A stretch of 64,000 bases of DNA, taken from contig JACJID010000003.1 of assembly GCA_014138725.1 (NCBI GenBank), positions 930,001 through 994,000 of the forward strand. Reading direction: 5' to 3'. Origin of the DNA: Kutzneria viridogrisea (lineage in GTDB: Bacteria > Actinomycetota > Actinomycetes > Mycobacteriales > Pseudonocardiaceae). Both the position numbers and the translations under genes were made by a program. The notes under the pieces were generated by a model. It had not been told where the DNA came from, did not search any database, and saw only the letters and a program-made list of their open reading frames with translations. Below, piece after piece: positions 40,649 to 49,649 of the stretch. Position 1 is the stretch's first letter, and each line of letters begins with the position of its first letter.

Positions 40649-41065
40649 TCAGCCGGCGGGCGCCTCGGGTCCCAGCCACACCCTGCGCGGGGTCAGCCGC
40701 AGCCGCACGGTGTAAAGCTGGTCGGCCTGTTCCACGGTCTGCCCGAGGGCGGCCAGCCCCTCCCGGTACTTGGCCAGGTACTCGGTGTGCGCTGCCACGC
40801 TCACCCCGCGCTCGACCTGGGCGCGGCAGTGCAGCACCACGATTTCGTGGCCCTCGGGGTCGGCGTTGAAGTGGGCGGAGACCAGCGGCTGCCGCTCGAT
40901 GTTGGCGATCTTGCGCGCGTTCGGCTCGCTGTAGACGACCAGGTCCGCCCCCTGGGGCACGAACCAGACCGGGGTCGGCGCGGGCGCCCCGTTCGCGGTG
41001 ATCGTGGTCAGCCAGAGGAACCGTTCCTCGGCGAGTCGGCGTGCGGCTTGCTCAGGCAGGTCCAT
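40649..41065 (-). CDS. PPOX-class F420-dependent enzyme (split-barrel flavin fold)
   Basis: 138 aa from ATG 41065. The split-barrel pattern is RLAEERFLWLTTITANGAPA, PTPVWFVPQGADLVVYSEPN, KIANIERQPLVSAHFNADPE and HEIVVLHCRAQVERG. This fits the actinobacterial TIGR03667 group (Rv3369-like) that uses F420 or FMN. Substrate unknown. The start of the divergent LysE gene is 54 bp away. Confidence 0.82.
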   Translation of the reverse strand: MDLPEQAARRLAEERFLWLTTITANGAPAPTPVWFVPQGADLVVYSEPNARKIANIERQPLVSAHFNADPEGHEIVVLHCRAQVERGVSVAAHTEYLAKYREGLAALGQTVEQADQLYTVRLRLTPRRVWLGPEAPAG

Positions 41066-41119
41066 GCCCCGATCCTGCCGGAAACACAACCGTCACACCG
41101 GAGGATTAGCCTGCCCGCC

Positions 41120-41743
41120 GTGCTGGGGGACGTGCTGGTGCTGGGTGTGCTGCTGGGCGTGGGAGCCGCGCTCTCGGTGGGACCGATCTTCGTGACGATC
41201 CTGCACGAGGCAGCGACCAGGGGGTTCGGCGCGAGCATGCGAGTCGTGCTCGGCTCGGCGGTGGCCGATCTCGTGCTGCTGCTGCCCGCGCTGGCGCTGA
41301 GCCAGGTCATCGCGGCGATCGCCGGGGCGAGCCGGTGGGTGGGCCTGGTCGGCGCGGTGTTCCTGCTCGGGCTCGCGGGGCTGGCCGGGCGCGACGCCCG
41401 CCGCCTGTGGGGCGGTCAGCTGCCGGAGCCCACCTCGGGCTGGGCTTTCTGGAAGGGCGTGCTCGCCAACCTGGTCAACCCGCTGACCTGGACGTTCTGG
41501 CTGGTCACCGGCACGCCGGCGATGCTGGGCGCGCAGCGGGCCGGTGGCGTTGCCGGGCTGGTGCTGTTCACCGTGACCTGGTTCGTGGTGGCCTCAGGCC
41601 TGGAGGGGCTCGTCGCGCTGGGCGTGGCCCGCTCGGGGCGGCGGATCGGGCCACGCGGTCAGGGCGTGCTCTCCGGCCTGTCGGCGCTGGTTTTCCTCGG
41701 GCTGGCCGGGGTCCTGCTGGCCACGACCGTGCTCGCGGCCTAG
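41120..41743 (+). CDS. LysE-family exporter
   Basis: 207 aa from GTG 41120 (later in-frame GTG codons are possible; a GGAGG lies 15 nt upstream, further than usual). Five or six membrane helices: LVLGVLLGVGAALSVGPIFV, VLGSAVADLVLLLPALALSQ, WVGLVGAVFLLGLAGLAG, and so on. The GxxLSxGP motif and WKGVLANLVNPLTWTFWLV, with its NP turn, are typical of LysE/RhtB exporters of amino acids. Its last 150 nt overlap the 3' part of the convergent rhomboid-like gene. Confidence 0.85.
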   Translation: MLGDVLVLGVLLGVGAALSVGPIFVTILHEAATRGFGASMRVVLGSAVADLVLLLPALALSQVIAAIAGASRWVGLVGAVFLLGLAGLAGRDARRLWGGQLPEPTSGWAFWKGVLANLVNPLTWTFWLVTGTPAMLGAQRAGGVAGLVLFTVTWFVVASGLEGLVALGVARSGRRIGPRGQGVLSGLSALVFLGLAGVLLATTVLAA

Positions 41744-42403
41744 CGTGAGCAGGGCCGAGCCGATCAGCCCGCGCCTGCGCAGGAACGGCCACCAGCCCAG
41801 CAGCCCCACGTGCAGCGCCACCAGGTGGCCCACGGTGGTGATCACCGCGTCCTCGTCGGAGTCGGCGCCCAGCACCATCAGCGGGATGAGCGCCAGCAGG
41901 CCCAGCCAGGTGAGGACCCGCACCCGGGTCGGCAGCACCAGCAGCAGGGCGCCCGCGGTGGCGAAGAAGCCGTAGCTGACGCCCACGTCGATCCAGTGGC
42001 CGTCGCTGTGCGGCAGCAGCCGCATCTTGATCGCCACCATCACGGGCAGCTCGGTGACCAGCGTGCCCAGCACGTGCCCGCTGGCGAACACGGCAAAGGT
42101 CCACCACGAGCCGATCCGCCGCTCCAGCGGGGCCACGGCCACCGCGAACACCACCACGTAGCCGATCCAGTTCGGTTCGGCCAGCCACAGCGCGCTGGCG
42201 AACAGCACGCGGATCGGGTGCCGGTGCAGGTTGAAGGCGTCCGTGCTGGACCAGTTCAGCAGGTGCTGGCCGATGCTGTGCGGCACCGCGAGGATCAGCA
42301 CGGTGCTCACCAGCAGCAGCACGAGGTACCAGAAGGTGAACGGAGTGCTCCTCGGGCGCGGCAGTACCCCGTACAACCACTTGGCGAAGCCGCGCACCGT
42401 CAC
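41594..42403 (-). CDS. Rhomboid-like membrane protein
   Basis: 269 aa from GTG 42403 (MTVRGFAKWLYGVLPRPRST). Six or so helices: FWYLVLLLVSTVLILAVPHS, WIGYVVVFAVAVAPLERRIG, WWTFAVFASGHVLGTLVTEL, then DVGVSYGFFATAGALLLVL and TTVGHLVALHVGLLGWW. The GVSYG and later His positions resemble the Ser-His dyad sites of rhomboids (GxSG / H), but the loop is not canonical, so protease activity is uncertain. The last 50 residues are hydrophilic (GREHGRGQQDPGQPEENQ) and lie antisense to the LysE exporter gene; they may be an unneeded read-on. Confidence 0.7.
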   Translation of the reverse strand: MTVRGFAKWLYGVLPRPRSTPFTFWYLVLLLVSTVLILAVPHSIGQHLLNWSSTDAFNLHRHPIRVLFASALWLAEPNWIGYVVVFAVAVAPLERRIGSWWTFAVFASGHVLGTLVTELPVMVAIKMRLLPHSDGHWIDVGVSYGFFATAGALLLVLPTRVRVLTWLGLLALIPLMVLGADSDEDAVITTVGHLVALHVGLLGWWPFLRRRGLIGSALLTLGREHGRGQQDPGQPEENQRRQAGEHALTAWPDPPPRAGHAQRDEPLQA

Positions 42404-42433
42404 CGGGCCAGTGTGGCAAATGCTTCCTGGCAA

Positions 42434-44797
42434 CTAGCTGACGATCACCCGGACGAGCTCGGCAAGGGCGAGTTGGGTGCGCTCCCCCCTCTCCACGTCC
42501 TGGGCGTGCAGCAGCCCGTCGGCCACCTCCAGCGGCCGGACGAGCCTGCGCCGCCACCGCGGTTCCCCGGTGCCGTGCGTCCACCAGGGGCGGCGGAAGG
42601 TCTCGCGTGCGAACTCCACCTGCACGGTGGTGCCCGCCAGCACGGCCTGGGCCAGCGCACGCGAGTCGGCCTCGGACAGCTGCTCGGCCGACTCGCGGAT
42701 CGCGGCCAGCAACCGGTCCAGCTCGGCGCCCTCCCCAGGGGCGGCGAGCAGTTCCTCGGCCAGGGCCACCAACTCCGCGGGTGAGCGCGGCTCGACCCCG
42801 GGCACGAGCTCGTCCTGGGGCACCGGCGCGGCCCTGGCCGCACGCAGCGGCTCGGGGCGTTCCACCGCGATCGCGCCGGTCTCGTCGGTGGCCACCGGGG
42901 CGTACCCGTTGGCCCGCAACAACTCCAGCGTTCTCGCCGCGTCGGTGGAACAGGCCAGCACGGTCGGCGCGAGCAGCCTGCCGTCCAACTCGCGCAACTC
43001 GCTGTGCGCGGCCAGTTCGGCCAGCACAGCGGGATCACGCGCGCTCACGCAACAGCCCACAGTGGACACGAGCAGTTCACCGTGCCGCCGCGCCACATCG
43101 GTGACCAGGTACTCCAGCGGCTGGGGCAGGTCACCGGCGGACACCGCGCGCAGGCGGTCCAGCAGGGACTCGGCGGTCTGCCCGCCGTCCAGCGCGCGGC
43201 GCACGCTGGCCCAGGAGAACCGCCACACCGAGGCGGTGTCCCGGCTTTCCAGTTCGGCGGCCCCGTCGAGCAGGGCGGTCAGTTCTCCCGAAGGCAGGCC
43301 GACGACCACTGCGGTCAGGTCGGCGCCGAACCGGGCCGTGCCCGCCTCACCAGGCAACCAGCCCGCAGGCGGATCGCTGCCCTCGACCAGGCAGCGGGCC
43401 AGGGTCGAGGCGCAGTCGCGGGCGAGCACACCGAGCAGTTCGGCCTCGCGGGCCACCTGCCGGACCCGGTGCAGCAGCACGCTTTCCGCACCGTGCACGA
43501 GGCGGTGCGCCACCGGCCGCCGCCAGCCCAGGTAGCTCGCGACCTCGTCCAGGTCCACGAAGGCGTGCCAGCCCAGGTCGGACAGGCTGCCGACCAGGTC
43601 CGTGCGCAGCGCGGTCTCGGCGTTGTCCTCGTGCAGGAAGGCGGGGCCCTCCTCGGCGCTGGGCGTGGCGGGCATCGTCCACCAGGAGTTCAGCAGGGTG
43701 CCGAGCCGGAAGTCCGCGGGCAGACCCCGCCAGGTGTCGGAGCCCGCGGTGGGCACCAGTTGATCGCCCTCGCGGGTGAGCAGGCCGGTCCTGGCGGCGA
43801 GCGCGGCCCAGAGCCGGATCGCGGGCTCCGCGCAGTCCAGCGCCTTGGCCACCCTGCGCAGCTCGCGCACGCCGAGCCCACCGCTGCGCCGCCAGGTCAG
43901 CGGGCGGCTGCCGGACAGCTCGACGAGCCGGGTGACGGCGTGCAGCGTGGCCGAGGCGGCGACCGAGGCAGCACCGTCCACAACGGACTGACTGATCGGG
44001 ATCATCGTGGGCTCGGGCGGCCGGGGGCGCACCGGCACGCTGAAACCGGGGCCACGCAAGGCGATGCCGACCTCGCGCGGCATCTGCACCCGGTAGCCGG
44101 GCGCGGGCAGCAGCAGGCCGCGTTCCATCAGCCAGCGCTGGTCGGGCTCACCCCAGACGGCGGTCATCGCCTCCCCGGTCGGCGGGGAGGGGAAGTCCGG
44201 CGCGGAGTGCACGAGGAACTCCAGCAGCTCCTCGACCTCGGCGGGGGCCTGCCGCGCAACGGCCCTGATCCGGTCCGCGTCGCCCAGGTGCTCGGCGACC
44301 AGCGCCACGGCATCGGCCTTGTCCAGCGCGGGCCCGAGCCGTAACCGGTCGGCCAGCCCGATCACCTGCGGCCCGGTCAGCCCGGCGAGCAGCCGCGTGG
44401 CGGGCACCCCCAGACCGAGCACCGGGCTGTCCCCGGCGCGGAACGGCTCGGCCAGCTCCCAGTGCGAGCCCTCCGACAGCAGGATCCCGTACTGCCGCAA
44501 GGTGTCCAGGGCGCGCGCCAACTCGGCGGCTGGCAGGTCACCGAACACCGGCGCGATCTCGGTGAGCTGCCCCTGGTCACCGAGCAGCCGCAGGCCGGTG
44601 AGCACGCCGAGACAGGTGGCGTCCAGGTCCGCCAGCGCGAGCTGAACCGACCTGGGGTGGCACAGGCGCACCGCGAGCTGGTCGAGGGACCGGGGCGGAT
44701 CTCGTTCGGGCAACACGTCCGCGCGCAGCCCGAGCAGCAGCGCCAGCTCGGGAACCTCAAGCTGGCGCAGCCAGGTCAGCAGTGCGGAACTAGTCAT
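42434..44797 (-). CDS. Helicase-associated (XPB/Ssl2 N-terminal-like) domain protein
   Basis: 787 aa from ATG 44797. The N-terminus (LLTWLRQLEVPELALLLGLR, SLDQLAVRLCHPRSVQLALA) and the C-terminal segment (YLVTDVARRHGELLVSTVGC, LRANGYAPVATDETGAIAVE) match the large actinobacterial protein encoded next to XPB-like helicase, containing winged-helix units and the helicase-associated domain, without Walker motifs. In mycobacteria the homologous gene lies next to ercc3. Here the helicase gene is not within view. It probably supports DNA repair, but the role is unproven. Confidence 0.82.
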   Translation of the reverse strand: MTSSALLTWLRQLEVPELALLLGLRADVLPERDPPRSLDQLAVRLCHPRSVQLALADLDATCLGVLTGLRLLGDQGQLTEIAPVFGDLPAAELARALDTLRQYGILLSEGSHWELAEPFRAGDSPVLGLGVPATRLLAGLTGPQVIGLADRLRLGPALDKADAVALVAEHLGDADRIRAVARQAPAEVEELLEFLVHSAPDFPSPPTGEAMTAVWGEPDQRWLMERGLLLPAPGYRVQMPREVGIALRGPGFSVPVRPRPPEPTMIPISQSVVDGAASVAASATLHAVTRLVELSGSRPLTWRRSGGLGVRELRRVAKALDCAEPAIRLWAALAARTGLLTREGDQLVPTAGSDTWRGLPADFRLGTLLNSWWTMPATPSAEEGPAFLHEDNAETALRTDLVGSLSDLGWHAFVDLDEVASYLGWRRPVAHRLVHGAESVLLHRVRQVAREAELLGVLARDCASTLARCLVEGSDPPAGWLPGEAGTARFGADLTAVVVGLPSGELTALLDGAAELESRDTASVWRFSWASVRRALDGGQTAESLLDRLRAVSAGDLPQPLEYLVTDVARRHGELLVSTVGCCVSARDPAVLAELAAHSELRELDGRLLAPTVLACSTDAARTLELLRANGYAPVATDETGAIAVERPEPLRAARAAPVPQDELVPGVEPRSPAELVALAEELLAAPGEGAELDRLLAAIRESAEQLSEADSRALAQAVLAGTTVQVEFARETFRRPWWTHGTGEPRWRRRLVRPLEVADGLLHAQDVERGERTQLALAELVRVIVS

Positions 44798-44910
44798 CGC
44801 CGCACCTCGCTGACGCTCGGCGCAGCGCTGCGCGCTGTCCCTGCGCCCAATGGTTCGCTCGCAAGCTCGCTCACAGCACCACGCTACGACGGAGCACCGA
44901 CAAGTCGCGC

Positions 44911-45246
44911 TCAGCGCAGGGTCTGCACAACCTCGCCAGCGGTGTTGGCCAGCAGCACCGGGGCCTGCGCCGCCAGGTCGCGCACGGCCGACAGCGAGTC
45001 GGCGTCCACCACTGGGGACTCGCTGACCACGGCGGCGGCCTCCAGGCCGGGGGCACCGCTGGCGGCGGCCGCGGCCACGGCGGCCTGCAACGCGGTCAGC
45101 CGCAGCGAGGGCAGGGAGACCGTGCACGCGGAGTAGGTGCGCCCGTCGGTGTCCCGGACGGCGGCGCCCTCGGCGGCCCCGATCCTGGCCCGCGCCGACC
45201 TGGCCAGCGTCACGATCTTGGCGTCCTCGGGGTGCAACTCGGTCAT
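44911..45246 (-). CDS. Cytidine deaminase-like protein lacking catalytic residues
   Basis: 111 aa from ATG 45246, overlapping the hemolysin stop (ATGA). The deaminase fold starts are kept ([40 protein letters not shown]), but the zinc and catalytic motif that should read CAE/HAE after the next strand is ALQAA, and the PCxxC motif of the second half is absent. The protein therefore should not deaminate cytidine. Similar degenerate homologues lie beside era and the CBS hemolysin in other actinomycetes (Rv2365c neighbourhood), so it may have a structural or ribosome-linked role. Confidence 0.82.
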   Translation of the reverse strand: MTELHPEDAKIVTLARSARARIGAAEGAAVRDTDGRTYSACTVSLPSLRLTALQAAVAAAAASGAPGLEAAAVVSESPVVDADSLSAVRDLAAQAPVLLANTAGEVVQTLR

Positions 45247-46529
45247 GCCTCGCCCTTCTTGTCCCGGTCGGGAGCCCGCCAGACCAGCACGGTGCTGATC
45301 CGCATCCGGCCCCTGGGGTCCTTGCCGCCCTCGGCGCGCAGCCGCAGCCCGGCGATCTCCGCCTCCGAGCCGGGCAGCGGCACCCGGCCCAGCCGCTGGG
45401 CGAGCAGCCCGCCGACGGTCTCCACGTCGGAGTCGTCCAGCTCCACGGTGAACAGCTCGGCCAGGTCCTCGACCGGCAGCCGCGCGCTGACCCGGACGGT
45501 GCCCTCGTCCAGCTGCTCCACCGGGGGCCGCTCGTCCTGGTCGTACTCGTCGGTGATCTCCCCGACGATCTCCTCGATGATGTCCTCGATGCTGAGCAGG
45601 CCCGCCGTACCGCCGTACTCGTCCACCGCGATCGCCAGGTGGTTGTGCGTGACCTGCATCTGCTTGAGCAGTTCGTCCAGCCGCTTGGAGTCGGGCACGA
45701 AGCTGGCCGGGCGCATCAGCTCGGCGACCGCCCCGCCCGTGCCGTGCTCCACGGTGGCCCTGGCCAGGTCCTTGATGTTGACCACGCCGAGCACCTCGTC
45801 CACGCTCTCACCGATCACCGGGATGCGGCTGAACCCGGTGCGCAGGCACAGCGCAAGCGCTTGCCGCACGGTCTTGGTCTGCTCGATCCAGATGATCTCG
45901 GTGCGCGGCACCATGACCTCGCGGGCGACGGTGTCGCCCAGCTCGAAGACCGAGTGGATCATCTCCCGCTCGCCCTCGTCCACCACCCCGCGCTCACCGG
46001 CCAGGTCCACCAGCTCGCGCAGCTCGACCTCGGTGGAGAACGGGCCCTCGCGGAAGCCCCGGCCCGGGGTGATCGCGTTGCCGACCAGGATCAGCAGCCT
46101 GCTCAGCGGGCCCAGCACGGTGCCCAGTGCACGCACCGGCCCGGCCGCGAGCAGCATCACCCCGTACGGGTGTTGGCGGCCGACGGTGCGCGGACCGACC
46201 CCGACCAGCACGTAGGACACCACCACCATGCTCAGCCCGGCCACCAGCAGGGCCAGCCAGTCCTGCTCGATCTCCAGCAGGCAGAACGCCGTGATCAGCA
46301 CGGTGGCCGACAGCTCGCAGCCCAGCCGCAGCAACAGCAGCAGGTTGATGTGCCGGGGCCGGTCGGCGATCAGCAGCCGCAGCTGGCGGGCACCGGTGCG
46401 GCGCTGGCGGACCAGCTCCTCCACCCGCGCGGTGGACACCGTGCTCAGCGCGGCGTCCGCGCAGCCGAAGAGCCCGGCGGCCAGCACGAGCGGGACCGCG
46501 ATGACGAACATCGTGGTGGCGGTGGTCAC
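45243..46529 (-). CDS. CBS-pair hemolysin/CorC-family membrane protein
   Basis: 428 aa from GTG 46529. DUF21 membrane domain: [80 protein letters not shown]. Two CBS domains follow ([20 protein letters not shown] and [27 protein letters not shown] and [20 protein letters not shown]), then a CorC_HlyC transporter-associated domain. Proposed roles are Mg2+/Co2+ efflux or sensing. It is in a tight leftward block with ybeY and phoH. Confidence 0.92.
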   Translation of the reverse strand: MTTATTMFVIAVPLVLAAGLFGCADAALSTVSTARVEELVRQRRTGARQLRLLIADRPRHINLLLLLRLGCELSATVLITAFCLLEIEQDWLALLVAGLSMVVVSYVLVGVGPRTVGRQHPYGVMLLAAGPVRALGTVLGPLSRLLILVGNAITPGRGFREGPFSTEVELRELVDLAGERGVVDEGEREMIHSVFELGDTVAREVMVPRTEIIWIEQTKTVRQALALCLRTGFSRIPVIGESVDEVLGVVNIKDLARATVEHGTGGAVAELMRPASFVPDSKRLDELLKQMQVTHNHLAIAVDEYGGTAGLLSIEDIIEEIVGEITDEYDQDERPPVEQLDEGTVRVSARLPVEDLAELFTVELDDSDVETVGGLLAQRLGRVPLPGSEAEIAGLRLRAEGGKDPRGRMRISTVLVWRAPDRDKKGEA

Positions 46530-46539
46530 GGGTCCCGGC

Positions 46540-47106
46540 CTATTCGGAGGGCTGCTCGGGCGCGGCCTTGGGCTCCTCCTCGGACAGGCCGACGGCCCCG
46601 AGCACCCGGTCGTCCAGGCTGCGCTGCACGGCGGCACGACCGGCGTCGTCCCGCGCTGCGCGGTAGTCGGTGAGGATGCGGTTCTGCAGCGTGAACATCT
46701 CACGCTCCTCCGCGGGCTCGGCGTGGTCGTAGCCGAGCAGGTGCAGCACCCCGTGCACGGTCAGCAGGTGCAGCTCGTCGAGCAGGCTGTGCCCGGCCTT
46801 GCGGGCCTGGTCCTTGGCGAAGGCGGGGCACAGCACGATGTCGCCCAGCAGGGCGGGCCCGACCCCGGCCGCGTCGGGGCGGCGCGCGGAGTCCAGCTCG
46901 TCCATCGGGAAGGACATGACGTCGGTCGGTCCGGGCAGGTCCATCCAGCGCTCGTGCAGGTCGGCCATCACGTCCAGCTCGACCAGCAGCACCGACAGCT
47001 CGGCCAGCGGGCTCACGCCCATCCGGTCCAGGGCGAACCGGGCCACGGCCACGATGGTCGACTCCTCGACCGTGACCCCCGACTCGTTGGCGATCTCAAT
47101 GCTCAC
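46540..47106 (-). CDS. ybeY: Endoribonuclease YbeY
   Basis: 188 aa from GTG 47106. The zinc-binding motif is [20 protein letters not shown] (H3xHx5H type), and the preceding [17 protein letters not shown] and [16 protein letters not shown] strands are standard. It matures 16S rRNA 3' ends and takes part in ribosome quality control. The C-terminal 30 residues are an acidic extension. It sits between phoH and the CBS hemolysin, as in most actinobacteria. Confidence 0.95.
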   Translation of the reverse strand: MSIEIANESGVTVEESTIVAVARFALDRMGVSPLAELSVLLVELDVMADLHERWMDLPGPTDVMSFPMDELDSARRPDAAGVGPALLGDIVLCPAFAKDQARKAGHSLLDELHLLTVHGVLHLLGYDHAEPAEEREMFTLQNRILTDYRAARDDAGRAAVQRSLDDRVLGAVGLSEEEPKAAPEQPSE

Positions 47107-47111
47107 GGGGC

Positions 47112-48302
47112 CTATCGTCCCCGTCGCCTCGAATCGGCCTGCACCCCGGGGTGCTCGTCCTGCACGGCCTGCCAGCGGTCGTAGGCGTCCACGATGTCCC
47201 CGACCAGCCGGTGGCGCACCACGTCGTGGCTGGTCAGCTGGGAGAAGTGCACGTCGTCCACCCCGGACAGGATCTCCTGCACGACCTTGAGCCCGCTGCG
47301 CTGGCCCCCGGGCAGGTCCACCTGGGTGATGTCCCCGGTGACCACGACCTTGGAGCCGAAGCCGAGCCGGGTCAGGAACATCTTCATCTGCTCGGGCGTG
47401 GTGTTCTGCGCCTCGTCCAGGATGATGAACGCCTCGTTGAGGGTGCGCCCGCGCATGTAGGCCAGCGGGGCAACCTCGATCGTGCCCGCCTGCATCAGCC
47501 GCGGGATCGACTCCGGCTCCACCATGTCGTGCAGCGCGTCGTAGAGCGGGCGCAGGTACGGGTCGATCTTGTCGAACAGGGTGCCAGGCAGGAAGCCCAG
47601 CCGCTCCCCCGCCTCCACTGCGGGCCTGGTCAGGATGATCCGGCTGACCTGCTTGGCCTGCAGGGCCTGCACGGCCTTGGCCATGGCCAGGTAGGTCTTG
47701 CCGGTACCGGCCGGGCCGATGCCGAACACGATGGTGTTGGCGTCGATCGCGTCCACGTAGCGCTTCTGGTTGAGCGTCTTGGGCCGGATCGTGCGCCCGC
47801 GCCGGGACAGGATGTCCAGGCTGAGCACCTCGGCCGGGGACTCCACCGTGCCCGCGGACAGCATGGCCACGGTGCGCCGCACCTCGTTCGGGCCAACCTG
47901 CTGCCCGCCCTTGGCCAGGGTCACCAGCTCGGTGAACACCCGCTCCGCGAAGGCCACGTCGGCGGGGGCCCCGGACAGGGTCACCTCGTTGCCCCGCACG
48001 TGCACGTCGGCGGCGAGCAGGTCCTCGGCCTGGCGCAGGTTCTCGTCCCGCGAGCCCAGCAGGGCCAGCACCGCGAAATCGGGCACGGTGAACCGTGACT
48101 GCGCCTGGTCGGCCACCGCGGGGGCCGCGGTCGTGCCGTTCTTGCCTGTGGTGGCGGTCTCCGACCTCGGTTCCCCGGATCGGGCAGCTCCGCCCTGTGC
48201 GCTACCGGCCACGTGGCCTCGGGCCTGCTTCCTGCGCGGTCGCGCTGGTCGTGGAGTGGTGGTGGATCGGACAGCTCCGATGCTAGTCCCGTGCACCGAC
48301 AA
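47112..48302 (-). CDS. phoH: PhoH-family ATPase
   Basis: The core (about 330 aa) is certain: [20 protein letters not shown] followed by [20 protein letters not shown] (Walker A), [58 protein letters not shown] (Walker B) and [12 protein letters not shown]. An N-terminal KH-like segment ([20 protein letters not shown]) precedes it. The exact start is open: TTG 48302, GTG 48296 and GTG 48116 are all in frame, and the residues before 48116 are a low-complexity Arg/Thr-rich extension. PhoH2/PhoH proteins are RNA-linked ATPases, coupled to ybeY by gene order. Confidence 0.93.
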   Translation of the reverse strand: MSVHGTSIGAVRSTTTPRPARPRRKQARGHVAGSAQGGAARSGEPRSETATTGKNGTTAAPAVADQAQSRFTVPDFAVLALLGSRDENLRQAEDLLAADVHVRGNEVTLSGAPADVAFAERVFTELVTLAKGGQQVGPNEVRRTVAMLSAGTVESPAEVLSLDILSRRGRTIRPKTLNQKRYVDAIDANTIVFGIGPAGTGKTYLAMAKAVQALQAKQVSRIILTRPAVEAGERLGFLPGTLFDKIDPYLRPLYDALHDMVEPESIPRLMQAGTIEVAPLAYMRGRTLNEAFIILDEAQNTTPEQMKMFLTRLGFGSKVVVTGDITQVDLPGGQRSGLKVVQEILSGVDDVHFSQLTSHDVVRHRLVGDIVDAYDRWQAVQDEHPGVQADSRRRGR

Positions 48303-48335
48303 CGCGCACCGGAGTTGGTCCTGACGGGGTGTCGC

Positions 48336-48686
48336 TCAGACCCGGCCGAACAGTCCGAGCTGCTCGCCGCCGAGTACGTGCAGGTGCGCGTGGAACACCG
48401 TGCGCCCGGCGTCCGGGCCGGTGTTGAACACCAGCCGGTAGCCGCTCTCCGTGATGCCCTCGGACTTGGCCACCTCACCCGCCGCGGTGACCAGGTCGTC
48501 GAGCAGGCCGGGCGCGTCGGTGGCCAGGGCGAGCGCGTCCTCGTGGTGCTCGCGGGGCACCACCAGCACGTGCGTGCTGGCCTGCGGCCCGATGTCACGG
48601 AACGCCAGGGTCCGCTCCCCCTCGTGCACCACGGTCGCCGGGATCTCCCCCGCCACGATCTTGCAGAACAGGCAGTCCGCGCTCAT
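48336..48686 (-). CDS. HIT-family hydrolase
   Basis: 116 aa from ATG 48686. CLFCKIVAGEIPATVVHEGE at the N-terminus carries the CxxC zinc pair with a downstream His. The histidine triad is RTVFHAHLHVLGGEQLG, with the nucleophile in HxHxH. These enzymes hydrolyse AMP-NH2-type or adenylated substrates (Hint-like). It is directly upstream (in the direction of transcription) of phoH. Confidence 0.93.
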   Translation of the reverse strand: MSADCLFCKIVAGEIPATVVHEGERTLAFRDIGPQASTHVLVVPREHHEDALALATDAPGLLDDLVTAAGEVAKSEGITESGYRLVFNTGPDAGRTVFHAHLHVLGGEQLGLFGRV

Positions 48687-48720
48687 GGGAGCAGGTTAGT
48701 GGGCGCGCGGGCGGTGTCAG

Positions 48721-48763
48721 GAAGGTGCCCTTGGGGACGGTGAACGACTCAAAGGGCACCTTC
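48721..48763. repeat. Palindromic repeat, copy 1
   Basis: GAAGGTGCCCTT (48721-48732) and AAGGGCACCTTC (48752-48763) form a perfect 12-bp stem around a 19-nt loop containing GACGGTGAACG. It is the first of three related palindromes downstream of the TetR gene and upstream of the HIT gene. Confidence 0.85.
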
Positions 48764-48812
48764 GCGGCACAGCGGCACGTGCCCGGAGCAGGCTCGCCGA
48801 GCCACGTGCGCC

Positions 48813-48867
48813 TGTCACGAAGGCGCCCTTGGCGACGCTGAACGTCCCGAACGGCACCTTCATGACA
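48813..48867. repeat. Palindromic repeat, copy 2
   Basis: TGTCAcGAAGGCGCC...GGCACCTTCaTGACA, a 55-nt imperfect palindrome with terminal TGTCA/TGACA arms; the centre reads GACGCTGAACGTCC. It is followed by CGGGAGGTGGGC, also found after copy 3. Confidence 0.85.
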
Positions 48868-48910
48868 CGGGAGGTGGGCCGGGCGAGCCACCGGCGGGCA
48901 GCCCCGCACC

Positions 48911-48965
48911 GCCAGGAAGGTGCCATTCACGACACTCAACGTCCTGAACGGCACCTTCATGACAC
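48911..48965. repeat. Palindromic repeat, copy 3
   Basis: GAAGGTGCC (48916-48924) pairs with GGCACCTTC (48950-48958); the centre reads GACACTCAACGTCC and the unit ends ATGACA, followed by CAGGAGGTGGGC. Copies 2 and 3 share about 20 bp beyond the stem, so the repeated unit is longer than the hairpin. Confidence 0.85.
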
Positions 48966-48988
48966 AGGAGGTGGGCGAGCCGCCAGGG

Positions 48989-49579
48989 TCACGCATCGAG
49001 CAGGTCGTCGAGGTGTTGGTCGAGGGCGGCGAGCTGGCTGGCGGGGTCGGCCCGTTCGGGGTCGAACAGGGCGGCCATGACCAGGCCGTCGGTCAGGGCG
49101 AGCAGCCGCAGCGACTCTAGTTCGACGTCGCGGGTCGCGGCGAGGGCACCGGTGTCGGCGGCGTGCCGCAGCAGCGAGGTGAACAGCTCGGACATCGCGC
49201 CCCGGGCAGCGCGCTCGGCCTGGCGCAGGGCGGGGTCGACGTGCGCGCGGCTGACCATGGCGAGCCAGACCTCGGCCTCCACCCGCAGCGGCTCGGTCAG
49301 CGGCAGCAGCTCGCAGCAGATCCGCCGCAGCAGCGGGCGCGGCTCCCGCTCGCCCACCTCGGCCACGCGGGCACGGACCCGCTCGGTGAGTAGCTCCATG
49401 GCGAACAGCAGCAGCGCGTCCTGGGTCGGGAAGTAGTGCCGCAGCGAGCCGGTGGACCAGCCCGACTCGGCGGCGACGGCGCGCACCGAGGCGCGGTGCG
49501 GCCCCTCGTTGCTGATCACCCGCCAGACGGCTTCGGCCAGCTCACGGCGGCGGGCCTCGTGGTCGACGATTTTCGGCAC
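48989..49579 (-). CDS. TetR-family repressor
   Basis: 196 aa from GTG 49579. N-terminal HTH: RRRELAEAVWRVISNEGPHR, ASVRAVAAESGWSTGSLRHY, FPTQDALLLFAMELL. The C-terminal ligand domain is helical (WLAMVSRAHVDPALRQAERA), BetI/TetR_C_6-like. It is divergent from a small membrane-protein gene with a palindromic operator between them (49599-49613), so it likely represses that gene and itself. The ligand is unknown. Confidence 0.92.
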   Translation of the reverse strand: MPKIVDHEARRRELAEAVWRVISNEGPHRASVRAVAAESGWSTGSLRHYFPTQDALLLFAMELLTERVRARVAEVGEREPRPLLRRICCELLPLTEPLRVEAEVWLAMVSRAHVDPALRQAERAARGAMSELFTSLLRHAADTGALAATRDVELESLRLLALTDGLVMAALFDPERADPASQLAALDQHLDDLLDA

Positions 49580-49598
49580 CCCAGATTTCTAGCACAAG

Positions 49599-49613
49599 TG
49601 TGTTATAAACACA
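49599..49613. promoter_or_regulatory. TetR operator candidate
   Basis: TGTGTTATAAACACA is a perfect 6-bp inverted repeat around ATA, in the 70-bp gap between the TetR gene (start 49579) and the membrane-protein gene (start 49650). A second A/T-rich motif (GTACTAATAC) follows at 49617-49626. Both lie where -10/-35 boxes should be. Confidence 0.6.
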
Positions 49614-49649
49614 GTCGTACTAATACGGTTGTGTTGACTAGGGGGACGC

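Noticed and set aside
48595-48996. 133-codon minus-strand frame through the palindromic repeats
   Set aside because: Its repeated KVPF...NGTF peptide arises from the DNA repeats and it overlaps the HIT gene's 5' end in another frame.
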